DNA of 64,000 nucleotides from Paenibacillus cookii. GTDB lineage: Bacteria > Bacillota > Bacilli > Paenibacillales > Paenibacillaceae. The DNA is taken from NCBI RefSeq assembly GCF_018333375.1, contig NZ_BORW01000005.1, positions 1-64,000 on the forward strand. The letters run 5' to 3'. The notes under the pieces are model-generated. The model had not been told where the DNA came from and ran no database searches. It saw only the letters and a program-made list of their open reading frames with translations. How positions within the stretch are numbered: position 1 is the first letter of the stretch; each line of letters opens with the position of its first letter. The translations under genes and the position numbers were made by a program. This document shows positions 54,328 through 62,659 of the stretch, piece after piece.

Positions 54328-55206
54328 ATGAGAAAAAAATGGTTATCCATGGTTATCACTAGTTTGGCGCTGGTCACTTTCCTGGCCGGATGCGGTTCAA
54401 GCACAACGGCTTCCACAGAGGCGTCGAAGGATTCATCGGATGGTAAGGATTCCAAACCCAGAGTTGTCAAAATAGCGTATGATCAAGCTTCCAAGCCTAT
54501 AAGTTATACGGACGACAAGGGCAATCCAACGGGATATGATGTGGAAGCTATGAAGTTAGTAAGCCAATTACTCCCTCAATACAAATTCGAATTCGTTGGA
54601 ACATCCAGCGACGACTTATTGTTAGGCGTTGAGCAAGGCAAGTATCAAGTGGGAATTAAAAATGCTTTTTGGACAGAGGAGCGAACCAAAAAATTTATTT
54701 TCCCCAAAGAATTCCTGGGCTTAAGCAGCACCGGACTTGTGTTGAAGAAAAAGAATGAAAACATCAAAAACCTGTCGGATTTTGCTTCAGCCGGGCTTAC
54801 CTTAGCGCCAATTGCCGCCAATAACGCGCAATATACCATTATTGACGAATACAACAAGGCGAATCCTAATAACAAAGTAAAATTGCAAGCCGGCGATTCG
54901 TTCACCGTGGATGTAGTTCAATGGGTAAATGAAGGACGCGTGGACGGGGGAGTCATGATTGAAGGTCCTTTTCATAAGCAAGTCACTGAGCCGGACGGCC
55001 CCTATTATAAACTCAAGGATCAGATCGTCTACAACGAGTTCGCCGTAATCAAAACCTGGCCGTTGTTCAATAAGAAGGAACAGGAATTCGCAGATGCTTA
55101 CGATGAGGCTGTTCAAAAGCTGAAAAATGACAAGAAGCTCAATGAATTGAGCGTCAAATTTTATGGACGGGATTTATTCGAGGTATTAAATTCTGTTAAA
55201 AGGTAA
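54328..55206 (+). CDS. polar amino acid/cystine-type ABC binding lipoprotein
   Basis: A 292-aa lipoprotein. A signal with lipobox FLAGC precedes a family 3 solute-binding domain: KPISYTDDKGNPTGYDVEAMKLV and GVEQGKYQVGIKNAFWTEERTKKF. It resembles TcyJ/TcyK-type cystine binding proteins in size and context. The ATG at 54328 follows AAAGGAGG and starts the signal peptide, so the longer open frame upstream is rejected. The leader is about 160 nt. Confidence 0.87.
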   Translation: MRKKWLSMVITSLALVTFLAGCGSSTTASTEASKDSSDGKDSKPRVVKIAYDQASKPISYTDDKGNPTGYDVEAMKLVSQLLPQYKFEFVGTSSDDLLLGVEQGKYQVGIKNAFWTEERTKKFIFPKEFLGLSSTGLVLKKKNENIKNLSDFASAGLTLAPIAANNAQYTIIDEYNKANPNNKVKLQAGDSFTVDVVQWVNEGRVDGGVMIEGPFHKQVTEPDGPYYKLKDQIVYNEFAVIKTWPLFNKKEQEFADAYDEAVQKLKNDKKLNELSVKFYGRDLFEVLNSVKR

Positions 55207-55246
55207 CAGTCTATTGCCTAACCGGTTTTCCAAAGTCAAATAAAAG

Positions 55247-55272
55247 CTTGTCACTCGAGTGGCAAGTTTTTT
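55247..55272 (+). terminator. intra-operon terminator after the binding protein
   Basis: CTTGTCACTC pairs with GAGTGGCAAG (one G-T pair, no unpaired loop given, so the centre must open), then T6. Lying between the binding-protein and permease genes, it would raise the binding protein to permease ratio by partial termination. Confidence 0.7.
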
Positions 55273-55317
55273 CGATTAACGCTTTTACCTATTCCTAAGC
55301 CAGAATGAAGGTGAACC

Positions 55318-56025
55318 ATGAACCAGTATTTCGATGCAAAATATATCTTTGACTCCATTCCCGTGTTAATTCCTTTTTTAAAAGTAACCTTCATGGTTAC
55401 CGGTTTCTCTGTGCTGTTCGGCACCCTATTTGGGTTCCTTCTAGCGGCGGCAAAAATAGGGAAGAACCGCTGGGCTAATAAAATGGCTCATGGGTACACC
55501 ACTATGATCAGATGTACGCCGTCCATTGTGCTTCTATTTCTGACGTATTACGGAATACCATACCTATTCAATCAGTTTGGCATCGACTTGAACAGCATTG
55601 ATAAATCTGTATTTGTGGTTATTACGTTCTCGCTTCAATTCGCGGCAGCGATGTCCGAGGTCATCAGAACCGCCTACGAATCTGTAGATAAAGGGCAGTA
55701 TGAAGCGGCCGTAAGTGTAGGATTGAGCAGCGCGCAGGCTTATAGGAGAATCGTTTTTCCCCAGGCTTTTGTAGTGGCGCTGCCCAATTTCGGCAACAGC
55801 TTGCTAGCGCTGATTAAGGAAGGCGCCTTGGCGTATACGATCGGTTTGATCGATGTCATCGGGAAGGCAAGTTTAATTATTTCCAGCAATTATAACGCTC
55901 ACGCATTAGAAATTTATCTGGCCTTGTCCCTGATTTACTGGGTGGTTTCCATTGCTATTGAGCAGCTCTTCTCGAAGCTGGAGCGAATATTCGGCAAAGG
56001 AAAACAAGCTCTAAAAACCGTATGA
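55318..56025 (+). CDS. amino acid ABC permease (TcyL-like)
   Basis: A 235-aa HisM-family permease with about five spans. TMIRCTPSIVLLFLTYYGIP matches the family motif, and the ATPase-docking loop is GQYEAAVSVGLSSAQAYRRIVFPQA. The start follows GAAGGTGA. It pairs with the next permease as a heterodimer. Confidence 0.9.
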   Translation: MNQYFDAKYIFDSIPVLIPFLKVTFMVTGFSVLFGTLFGFLLAAAKIGKNRWANKMAHGYTTMIRCTPSIVLLFLTYYGIPYLFNQFGIDLNSIDKSVFVVITFSLQFAAAMSEVIRTAYESVDKGQYEAAVSVGLSSAQAYRRIVFPQAFVVALPNFGNSLLALIKEGALAYTIGLIDVIGKASLIISSNYNAHALEIYLALSLIYWVVSIAIEQLFSKLERIFGKGKQALKTV

Positions 56026-56038
56026 GGAGGTGGGAAAC

Positions 56039-56752
56039 ATGTCGGGGGGGCTCGATTGGGGATTTTTGGTGAAAACCTTTTTTATAGCATTGTCCGGTGC
56101 TCCTACTGCTTTGGCCATTACGGTGGTTGCGCTGCTGATTGCGGCTCCGCTAGGCTTTCTGGGAGCGTTAACGAGAATAAACAAAATCCCGGTTTTACAC
56201 CGGCTCGCTCAGATCTATGTCTCTTTTGTAAGAGGAACACCTATCATCGTGCAAATTTTTATTATCTACAGCAGCGTGCCCATATTGCTAACTTCTCTAT
56301 TTGCGAAATTTCATATTCAAGCTGACGTTTACAAGGTGAATCCGATCTGGTACGCATTCATCGTATTTTCCTTGTACACGACAGCGACGCTGATCGAGGT
56401 ATTCCGTTCGGCCATCAACACGGTCAACAAAGGGCAGCTGGAGGCCGCTTTGTCTGTCGGATTAACTACCGTCCAGGCTTTTAGAAGGATTATCATTCCG
56501 CAAGCGTTAGTCGTGGCATTACCCAATATTTGTACGGCAACAACCAACTTAATTAAAGCTACCTCTTTGGGCTATGCGATGTCCTTGCAAGAAATCACTT
56601 TAAAAGCCAAAGTGGCGGCCAACGTCGGCTACAATTACGTAGAGGCTTATATCGATATTTTTCTTATCTATTTGATCATTTGCAGCCTGGTGGAATACGG
56701 ATTCAAGCGGTATGAGAAATATTTGAGAACCTACAAGACGGTCAATGCCTAA
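56039..56752 (+). CDS. amino acid ABC permease (TcyM-like)
   Basis: A 237-aa HisM-family permease. VSFVRGTPIIVQIFIIY and the loop GQLEAALSVGLTTVQAFRRIIIPQA are diagnostic. The ATG at 56039 follows GAGGAGGTGG. Only 13 nt separate it from the previous stop. Confidence 0.9.
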   Translation: MSGGLDWGFLVKTFFIALSGAPTALAITVVALLIAAPLGFLGALTRINKIPVLHRLAQIYVSFVRGTPIIVQIFIIYSSVPILLTSLFAKFHIQADVYKVNPIWYAFIVFSLYTTATLIEVFRSAINTVNKGQLEAALSVGLTTVQAFRRIIIPQALVVALPNICTATTNLIKATSLGYAMSLQEITLKAKVAANVGYNYVEAYIDIFLIYLIICSLVEYGFKRYEKYLRTYKTVNA

Positions 56753-56776
56753 GAATGAGCAAAGGGGGCCATACGC

Positions 56777-57532
56777 GTGTTAGAGATTCGGGATGTCTAT
56801 AAATCATTTGGCAAGCAGGAGATTTTAAAGGGAGTCAGCTTAAAAATAGATAAGGGTGACGTGGTCGTCATCCTTGGCCCCAGCGGTTCGGGTAAAACCA
56901 CCTTACTCCGATGCATTAATTTTTTGGAAAGATCCGACCAAGGGCATGCGGTGTTTGGCAATGTCGAAGTAAACCTTCGAACAGCAACAAAAAAACAAGT
57001 TCACGCTATTCGGCAAAAGATCGCTTTTGTATTCCAAAATTATAATTTGTTCAACAATAAAACAGCGTTAGAAAATGTGACCGAAGGGCTTATCATCGGA
57101 AGAAAGGTACCTAAACAGGAAGCGGAGAAAATCGGCAGAACCATGCTGGATAAAGTGGGGCTTTCGGACAAATACCACGCGTATCCCAGCCAATTATCAG
57201 GAGGACAGCAGCAAAGGGTTGGCATTGCGAGGGCTCTTGCATTAAATCCTGACATCATTTTATTTGATGAGCCTACTTCTGCGCTTGATCCGGAATTAGT
57301 CGGGGAAGTGTTGACCGTCATGAGAAACATTGCGAAGGAAGGGACAACCATGCTGGTGGTTACTCACGAAATGTCCTTTGCCAGGGATGTGGCTAACACG
57401 GTTATTTTTATGGATGGCGGAAGCATCGTGGAGCAAGGTACGCCGAAGGACATATTTACAAACCCGAAAGAAGAGCGCACCCAACAGTTCTTGAGGAGAG
57501 TTTTGCCGGCGGATTACTCTTATGACATTTAG
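56777..57532 (+). CDS. amino acid ABC transporter ATPase (TcyN/GlnQ-like)
   Basis: A 251-aa ATPase. Walker A is [12 protein letters not shown] at about 34-45, the Q-loop is FVFQNYNLF, the signature is LSGGQQQR, Walker B is [14 protein letters not shown], and the switch histidine is [10 protein letters not shown]. The start is GTG after AAAGGGGG. It powers the two permeases encoded just upstream. Confidence 0.95.
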   Translation: MLEIRDVYKSFGKQEILKGVSLKIDKGDVVVILGPSGSGKTTLLRCINFLERSDQGHAVFGNVEVNLRTATKKQVHAIRQKIAFVFQNYNLFNNKTALENVTEGLIIGRKVPKQEAEKIGRTMLDKVGLSDKYHAYPSQLSGGQQQRVGIARALALNPDIILFDEPTSALDPELVGEVLTVMRNIAKEGTTMLVVTHEMSFARDVANTVIFMDGGSIVEQGTPKDIFTNPKEERTQQFLRRVLPADYSYDI

Positions 57533-57653
57533 GTGAGTTACGGATTCGGATAGGTTGGCAGCTTCCATTGATCAGGAAAAAGTACCCTGTGACTCGTCTG
57601 TAACGGTTCTTAATGGTTTGCCGCTGGGTTGGATTGCATGGAGGGAAGCTGAA

Positions 57654-57959
57654 TCAAGCTCTTGGATAAGACAACAAAAGAGTGAGCCTAACTCGTTTAT
57701 TGGTGTATATTTTAAGATCATCCAATTCTTTTGCGGCTTCTTCTTTGCTTATTTGTTTAGCTGTATCGTTTTTCAGAGTTTTTATTAAAGCTATTAATTT
57801 TTGTTGTCCATAAGAACGTCATTAAAAAGCTTCTCGGCATCCTTGTAACGTTCTTCTTTTAATGCAGCTTTACCCTCGCTCATAGCCTTATCAAATGGTG
57901 AACCGCATGCACTTAAAAACAAACATAATGCTGCCAAAGCTACGTATAACTTCCTCCAT
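57654..57959 (-). pseudogene. broken small lipoprotein gene (two frameshifts)
   Basis: After GAAAGGA and an ATG at 57959, one extra base puts the start out of frame. The next frame reads RKLYVALAALCLFLSACGSP, a clear lipoprotein signal, then FDKAMSEGKAALKEERYKDAEKLFNDVLMD. It stops at NKN-TAA. A different frame resumes with QKLIALIKTLKNDTAKQISKEEAAKELDDLKIYTNK and ends at 57654. Both shifts together restore one protein of about 100 aa. Sequencing error is an alternative. Confidence 0.6.
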
Positions 57960-58103
57960 GGGTTACTGTTCCTTTCGTGATCAATATGTACAGAACTATT
58001 TTAGTGAGTATTTTCCGATATGGCTACAGAAATCAACACGACAAATGACTATTAGAGAAGGGGGGATCACCGTTATTAATAAAAAAATTTCAAAAGAAAA
58101 AAA

Positions 58104-58126
58104 GGACGCCGCCAGCGCCCTTTTTT
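58104..58126 (-). terminator. terminator of the DUF1801 gene
   Basis: GGACGC/GCGCCC stem with one mismatch, flanked by A-runs and T6. It is 20 nt past the stop of the leftward gene. Confidence 0.65.
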
Positions 58127-58146
58127 CATCCATACAAACTTCTCAT

Positions 58147-58572
58147 TCACTCTCCACCAGGATACGTCTCCCGCAAAAACTTCACCGACTGGCGAATCAG
58201 CTCCTTCAGAATCTCTACGTCGATGTCCGCCACCTTGTTGATGTAGACGCAGCCTTTGCCTGACGTATGTTTTCCAAAATCCTTGAGCAGCGCCTCGCGC
58301 TGGTCGTCTCCCGGGGCGAAATACAGGCTGATTTTCGCTTTGCGCGGGGAAAACGAGACGAGCGGCGCATCGCCCTCATGGCCCGAAGCGTATTTGTAAT
58401 GGTACGAACCAAAGCCGATGATGCTGGGTCCCCACATTTTGGCCGGATCACCCGTCGTTTCCGTAAAAATATCCAGCAGCTTATACGCATCTTCGCGTTT
58501 GCCGGGGTGGTCGATTTGCTCGATGAATTCGATGACGCTGTTTTCGGTTTCCTTCGTTTTCAGCTCATACAT
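58147..58572 (-). CDS. DUF1801-family protein
   Basis: A 141-aa protein with the DUF1801 pattern: AYKLLDIFTETTGDPAKMWGPSIIGFGSYHYKYASGHEGD, then PRKAKISLYF and GCVYINKVADIDVEILKELI. The family is common in Bacillales; its function is unknown, and related folds bind small ligands or metals. The start follows AAAGGAG. It appears to be a single-gene unit. Confidence 0.88.
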   Translation of the reverse strand: MYELKTKETENSVIEFIEQIDHPGKREDAYKLLDIFTETTGDPAKMWGPSIIGFGSYHYKYASGHEGDAPLVSFSPRKAKISLYFAPGDDQREALLKDFGKHTSGKGCVYINKVADIDVEILKELIRQSVKFLRETYPGGE

Positions 58573-58668
58573 GAACCGGCACTCCTTTGCGGGGCATTCG
58601 CTTGTTTGCCAATCATCATACCTTATTTCGGACGGGATTTCACGTCGTCGCTGTTCCGGGGTTATCCG

Positions 58669-60453
58669 TTATTTTACGAAGTAAATTCCATCTTTGTAGA
58701 CCAGCTTATAGATCATGCCCTCATCCGTCAGGAAGCCGTCGCGAATGCGGTCGTTCACCAATCGGACGTTGCCGCCTTTGGCATCGACCTTGTACAATCC
58801 GGGTTCATACCCGTTCGATACATAATACAGGCCTGTTTTGCCCGCGTAAAATGATGTGACCGTTTTATCGCTTCGTTTGAATTCTTTTCCCGCCGACGGG
58901 TCGTATTGATACAAGTTCCCCGGGATGGTATCCTTGCCTGCCTCATTTGAGGTGTAATAAAAGCTTCCGTTAGCAAATTGAACGTTCAGCATTTTTCTAG
59001 TCACAACGGTTTCGGGGGTTGCTCCGTTCAGGTTGGTTTTGCTCAGGTAACCCGATTCGGCGTCGATATAATAAACTTCGCTGCCGATCATCCAAAAGCG
59101 GCTGGCCGGAGGCGTCAGTTTCGTTTGGGTCGAGTCTGTCGGGTTGATTTTGTACACCGCGCTTTGGTCGTTCGGATCGGCTTCTTTATAACCTAACGTA
59201 TACAGGTAGCCGTCTTTCACGTACATGGTGTTGTTCGATGCATAACCTATTCCGCCATCCGGGCTAAGCATCCGGTTAACCCCGTAAGCAAACTCCGGCT
59301 GGCCGACCGGCTTTTGTTCCCCCGTTTTCAGGTTGACGCGAGCCAAATTGCCTGACATGTCGGTCATGAAATTAAAGTTGGCTTTGTACAGATAATCCCC
59401 GGACTTCACGTATCCGGCAAAACTTTTGGCACCGGCTACCGGTTTTAACGCGCCTTTTTCGACTTTGTACAAGTCCACCCGGCCCAAAGTGAGTTCCCCG
59501 TTATTCAATGTGACAAACAAATCGTTATCGATCGATTCGACGCTACCCAGAAAAAGCCCTTGATCCGGTCCCATCGGCTTCAGCGAACTAACTTTTTGCG
59601 ATTTCTGGGTTTTTAAGTCCAGTGCATGCAGTTCGGCCTGGTTATTTGTGATGTATGTCGCATAATAAAGCTTGCCGTTAAGGACTTGAAGCGATGTTAT
59701 CTGCGGTTTCCCGGGCAGCTGGATCTGAACCTCTTTTTGCCCGTCCGTTTTTTTGAAAATTTGCTCGATCGTATTGTTCTTGGTATATGTTCGTTTGATA
59801 TAGTAAGTTGTATTTCCATACCGGGTTAACGGCGAGATGTCCGCCGACATTTCCAAGGGCTTCCGCGGATCGGATAGCTGCGTTTTGATGCGGTCTTTGA
59901 GGGCTGCAGACTGCGTATCCTGCAAATCGACGGTAGCGCTGCCCATCAGGAGAAGTCCGTCGGACCATTGAATGTTTTTCCCGAGCGCTTCGGCAATGCT
60001 TTTTAAAGGAAGCATGATCTGGCCGTCTATTTTTTGCGGCGCGGCGTCCATCTCGCGGGGTTCGTTGTTGATCTTCATCGTGGTGCTGTTCACTTTCAGC
60101 TTGATGGTCTTTTTTAACTCGTAGTTCACCAGCATGACGTCGTCGGGACTTTTCGGCTGCCAGATGGCCTGCCAAGTTCCTTGGCCCTTGTCCAGCTCAC
60201 TGGCGAGCGTGCTCATTAAGCGGATCGGGACGTACACGCGTCCTTCGCGCTGAACGATACGGTAATCGCTGAAGTAGTCGGCCATTTGCCCGTTAATATA
60301 GGCTTTTCCTTGAAAGTTTTGCGGGATGATCACGATGTGGTCGAACGCCTTGCTTAAAGGCTCCGGGGCGGTGCTTTCAGCCGCGTAAGCGGAAACGCTG
60401 CCGAATGCGAGCCAGGCAGACAACAACAGGGCGATGCTTTTGGATTTGTTCAT
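58669..60453 (-). CDS. secreted copper-amine-oxidase-N-like plus beta-propeller protein
   Basis: A 594-aa protein with a signal peptide (ALLLSAWLAFGSVSAYA). The first about 180 residues form one or two copper amine oxidase N-terminal-like stalk domains (YVPIRLMSTLASEL...; IMLPLKSIAEALGKNIQW), which are common on Paenibacillus surface proteins and not enzymatic. The rest (about 200-590) looks like repeated blades of the DUF5050/PQQ-like kind, each with L-Y-x-(V/T) and short acidic turns. The ATG at 60453 follows AAAGGAG; an adjacent GTG is possible. The role is probably extracellular binding. Confidence 0.8.
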   Translation of the reverse strand: MNKSKSIALLLSAWLAFGSVSAYAAESTAPEPLSKAFDHIVIIPQNFQGKAYINGQMADYFSDYRIVQREGRVYVPIRLMSTLASELDKGQGTWQAIWQPKSPDDVMLVNYELKKTIKLKVNSTTMKINNEPREMDAAPQKIDGQIMLPLKSIAEALGKNIQWSDGLLLMGSATVDLQDTQSAALKDRIKTQLSDPRKPLEMSADISPLTRYGNTTYYIKRTYTKNNTIEQIFKKTDGQKEVQIQLPGKPQITSLQVLNGKLYYATYITNNQAELHALDLKTQKSQKVSSLKPMGPDQGLFLGSVESIDNDLFVTLNNGELTLGRVDLYKVEKGALKPVAGAKSFAGYVKSGDYLYKANFNFMTDMSGNLARVNLKTGEQKPVGQPEFAYGVNRMLSPDGGIGYASNNTMYVKDGYLYTLGYKEADPNDQSAVYKINPTDSTQTKLTPPASRFWMIGSEVYYIDAESGYLSKTNLNGATPETVVTRKMLNVQFANGSFYYTSNEAGKDTIPGNLYQYDPSAGKEFKRSDKTVTSFYAGKTGLYYVSNGYEPGLYKVDAKGGNVRLVNDRIRDGFLTDEGMIYKLVYKDGIYFVK

Positions 60454-60838
60454 CACGTGTTCTCCTTTTACGATTTGGAATGAAAAAAACGGGAATATGA
60501 AAATTTATCATCGGCGATGACGCAACCATGTGGAGATTGTTCATGATTATAGACGTACGTAACAGAGGAGATGTTTCCGTATTGAATTTTGAATAAATAT
60601 TTAAAAACTTTTAAAAGTCCATCCAAAATTAAACAAAACGGACTACATTCCAACTGAAGGACGGATAAAGAGGATGATTGCAGCGAAGGAAGGATATGTT
60701 GCGGCAGTCAGTGTTGTGAAATCGACCATAGCGGGACTATACTATGTTGGGTTTTGTATATATTTATGGGAATAATGTGTAACTTTATATTTAATTAGTT
60801 GTTTATATTATATAAACCAAAAAAAGGAGGAGTATTTA
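60454..60838 (+). promoter_or_regulatory. AT-rich intergenic region with promoter of the small secreted genes
   Basis: TTGTGA (60714-60719), 18 nt, TATACT (60738-60743) is a plausible rightward promoter about 90 nt ahead of the first small gene. No gene is seen in the remaining 280 bp. Confidence 0.4.
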
Positions 60839-61274
60839 ATGAAGGCCTCAAAAAAATTTAAAACTAAGTTTTTGGGCATCCTATCACTCACAATTTTAGG
60901 CACCATGTTGACTTCAGTATCATCGGTATCAGCAGGTTCGGGAGCGACCGCAGATGCTAGTATGAATCAAACAGGAGGGTACTTACAAGGCGGAGTTGTT
61001 GTTTTTGCTGGTTATGATTTCGTCCCAGGTCCAATTTGAGCATATTTTGAGCTATACATATTTTGAGCTATATAGAAATGGTACTTTTCTTGGATCGAAG
61101 CAGGATGAAAGTAACAATTACTACCTTGATAAAAGTGCCGCTGCTCTTATTTCGGATAAAACGCATAGTCAATCAGGCTTATATACAATGACATGGTCTG
61201 GGCGAATAGGAGGCTACTACTGGAATGGTAGTGATTGGACTGATGCTGGAGAAACAAGTTATTATTTAAACTAA
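60839..61274 (+). pseudogene. broken small secreted protein gene (16-bp tandem duplication and stop)
   Basis: A strong AAAGGAGGAG site precedes MKASKKFKTKFLGILSLTILG, a signal peptide. The frame stops at a TGA (61037-61039) after YDFVPGPI. The next bases hold two perfect copies of the 16-mer CATATTTTGAGCTATA. Removing one copy puts the upstream frame in register with FELYRNGTFLGSKQDESNNY... to the stop at 61274; the TGA would then be the only lesion, probably a former TGG. The original product was about 140 aa, secreted, of unknown family, rich in Gly, Tyr and Asn. Confidence 0.65.
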
Positions 61275-61304
61275 CTAACTCAATTTTTGAAGAGGTGTTA
61301 ACTA

Positions 61305-61853
61305 ATGATAAAGCTGAATAGAAAAGTTATACTCCTTACATTTGTCATTTTCATTTTGATAACTGGTACAAGTGTCTATGCAAGTGGTGTTCTTTCTTCT
61401 CTTTTTCCAACTATAGGCTCGGAACACCAAGATATTGCGAAATCAGTTCAAGACCGTTTAACTCAATCATGGAATAAAGGAAGGGAAATAATACTAGAAA
61501 CTCAACGAAGTGAAGAAGGGAAGGCATCTGCCACAAGTAGTGAAATCAGTAAAGACCTAGATTTATCAAATTGGACGTTCATAGATGTCACCCAGCTTCA
61601 AGATGAGTTATCTTCTTTTTCTGCTCAAGAGCGGTCTTCTTTTTTAGACGCTTTTTATAGTGAGGAGAGAAAGAATAATCTTGATGTAGGCGATTATATG
61701 CCAGCCTTGCTTATAAATCCAGATAAGTCACATGCTTTGGTATATTGGGAAAAAGCAAATGGCTCATACGTTGTGATGGATTTGAAAACTAAAAGTAATG
61801 ATTCTAATTCATGGTATGTAAATGAAGTTAAAATTAAGGCCCCTAAAAAATAG
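61305..61853 (+). CDS. small exported protein, unknown
   Basis: A 182-aa protein with an N-terminal membrane/signal segment (VILLTFVIFILITGTSVYA). The mature part is polar, with a helical stretch (HQDIAKSVQDRLTQSWNKG) and a beta-rich end (HALVYWEKANGSYVVMDLKT). The start follows AAGAGGTG. It lies 30 nt after the broken small secreted gene and shares its low GC content, so the two probably formed an operon. A bacteriocin/immunity-type pair is conceivable, but no motif supports it. Confidence 0.7.
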   Translation: MIKLNRKVILLTFVIFILITGTSVYASGVLSSLFPTIGSEHQDIAKSVQDRLTQSWNKGREIILETQRSEEGKASATSSEISKDLDLSNWTFIDVTQLQDELSSFSAQERSSFLDAFYSEERKNNLDVGDYMPALLINPDKSHALVYWEKANGSYVVMDLKTKSNDSNSWYVNEVKIKAPKK

Positions 61854-61933
61854 ACAATTCTCGAACATCTGGTGGCCAATTTACACTAATGGAAAACAAA
61901 ATTAATGATGTACTGACTATCTGTATTAACGAA

Positions 61934-61960
61934 GAAGGAGCTGCGACAAGCAGCTCCTTC
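61934..61960. terminator. hairpin after the small secreted genes
   Basis: A perfect 11-bp stem, GAAGGAGCTGC/GCAGCTCCTTC around GACAA. No T-run follows on the plus strand, so its function as a terminator is uncertain. Confidence 0.5.
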
Positions 61961-62002
61961 GCAGCAGGGGAGATGTTACCGCCGTTTTTTCGACACAATA
62001 GC

Positions 62003-62030
62003 AAAGCCCTTCCGCACCCGGAAGGGCTTT
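62003..62030. terminator. terminator of the FMN reductase gene
   Basis: AAAGCCCTTCCG/CGGAAGGGCTTT stem with a very short loop, 10 nt past the stop of the leftward gene. Confidence 0.8.
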
Positions 62031-62039
62031 AACGACAAA

Positions 62040-62588
62040 TCAGCTGCGGACCGTCTTTAACGCCGCTGCCCAACGAACCACCTGGTCCAGCATGTCGTTG
62101 ACATGGGATGCATGCAAATCGGCGGGCTTAAACACCGTATAGTTTTCGAAATCCGTGAACAAATTCAGCGCCGGATGCGTGCGAACGTCGGCCACCTGCA
62201 GCTCCGCGAGGATTCCGCGCAAATGTTCGGCGGCGCGCGTTCCGCCGGAGGAACCGTAGCTGACGATGCCGGCTGCCTTGTTGTACCATTCGGTGCGCGC
62301 GCAGTCCAGCGCGTTTTTTAGCGCGCCCGTGATGCTGTGGTTGTATTCCGCCGTCACGAAGATGAACGCGTCCAAAGCGGATATTTTGTTCGCCCAAGCG
62401 GCTATTTGTTGTTCGCCGGCAGGATCGCCCAAAAACGGCAGACGGTAATCCGCCAAATCGACGATTTCGTAAACGGCGTCGCCGCGCCGAGAGGCTATGT
62501 CCAAAATCCATGTCCCCACCTGGGGGCTGACTCTCCCCGGACGCGTGCTTCCAAGGATAATTCCAATGTTCAAAAGATCGTTGGCCAT
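62040..62588 (-). CDS. NADPH-dependent FMN reductase-family protein
   Basis: A 182-aa flavodoxin-like quinone/azo/chromate reductase type. IGIILGSTRPGRVS is the phosphate-binding loop for FMN and FIFVTAEYNHSITGALKNALD is the second FMN motif. It probably acts as a cytosolic dimer using NAD(P)H. The start follows AAGGAGG. It lies downstream of the MFS gene, and its leader holds a palindrome almost identical to the one before the MFS gene, so both are likely controlled by the TetR protein encoded at the right edge. Confidence 0.9.
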   Translation of the reverse strand: MANDLLNIGIILGSTRPGRVSPQVGTWILDIASRRGDAVYEIVDLADYRLPFLGDPAGEQQIAAWANKISALDAFIFVTAEYNHSITGALKNALDCARTEWYNKAAGIVSYGSSGGTRAAEHLRGILAELQVADVRTHPALNLFTDFENYTVFKPADLHASHVNDMLDQVVRWAAALKTVRS

Positions 62589-62614
62589 TGTTTGTTTCCT
62601 CCTTAATATAAATG

Positions 62615-62640
62615 AATGTTAGTTAGTTGTAACTAACATT
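62615..62640 (-). promoter_or_regulatory. TetR-type operator before the FMN reductase gene
   Basis: Inverted repeat AATGTTAGTTA (62615-62625) and TAACTAACATT (62630-62640) with a 4-nt centre GTTG. It shares the ATGTTAGTTA/TAACTAACAT arms with the site at 63870-63893. Confidence 0.75.
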
Positions 62641-62659
62641 TTATTCAAAAAAAATGGGC

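Noticed and set aside
57555-57788. 77-aa plus-strand frame after the ABC ATPase
   Set aside because: It overlaps the minus-strand lipoprotein remnant, whose signal peptide is convincing, and has no ribosome binding site or domain.
60839-61274. Lactococcin 972-like bacteriocin
   Set aside because: Size, export and Tyr/Asn/Gly content are reminiscent, but the characteristic tryptophan and SNYxH-type spacing is not matched.
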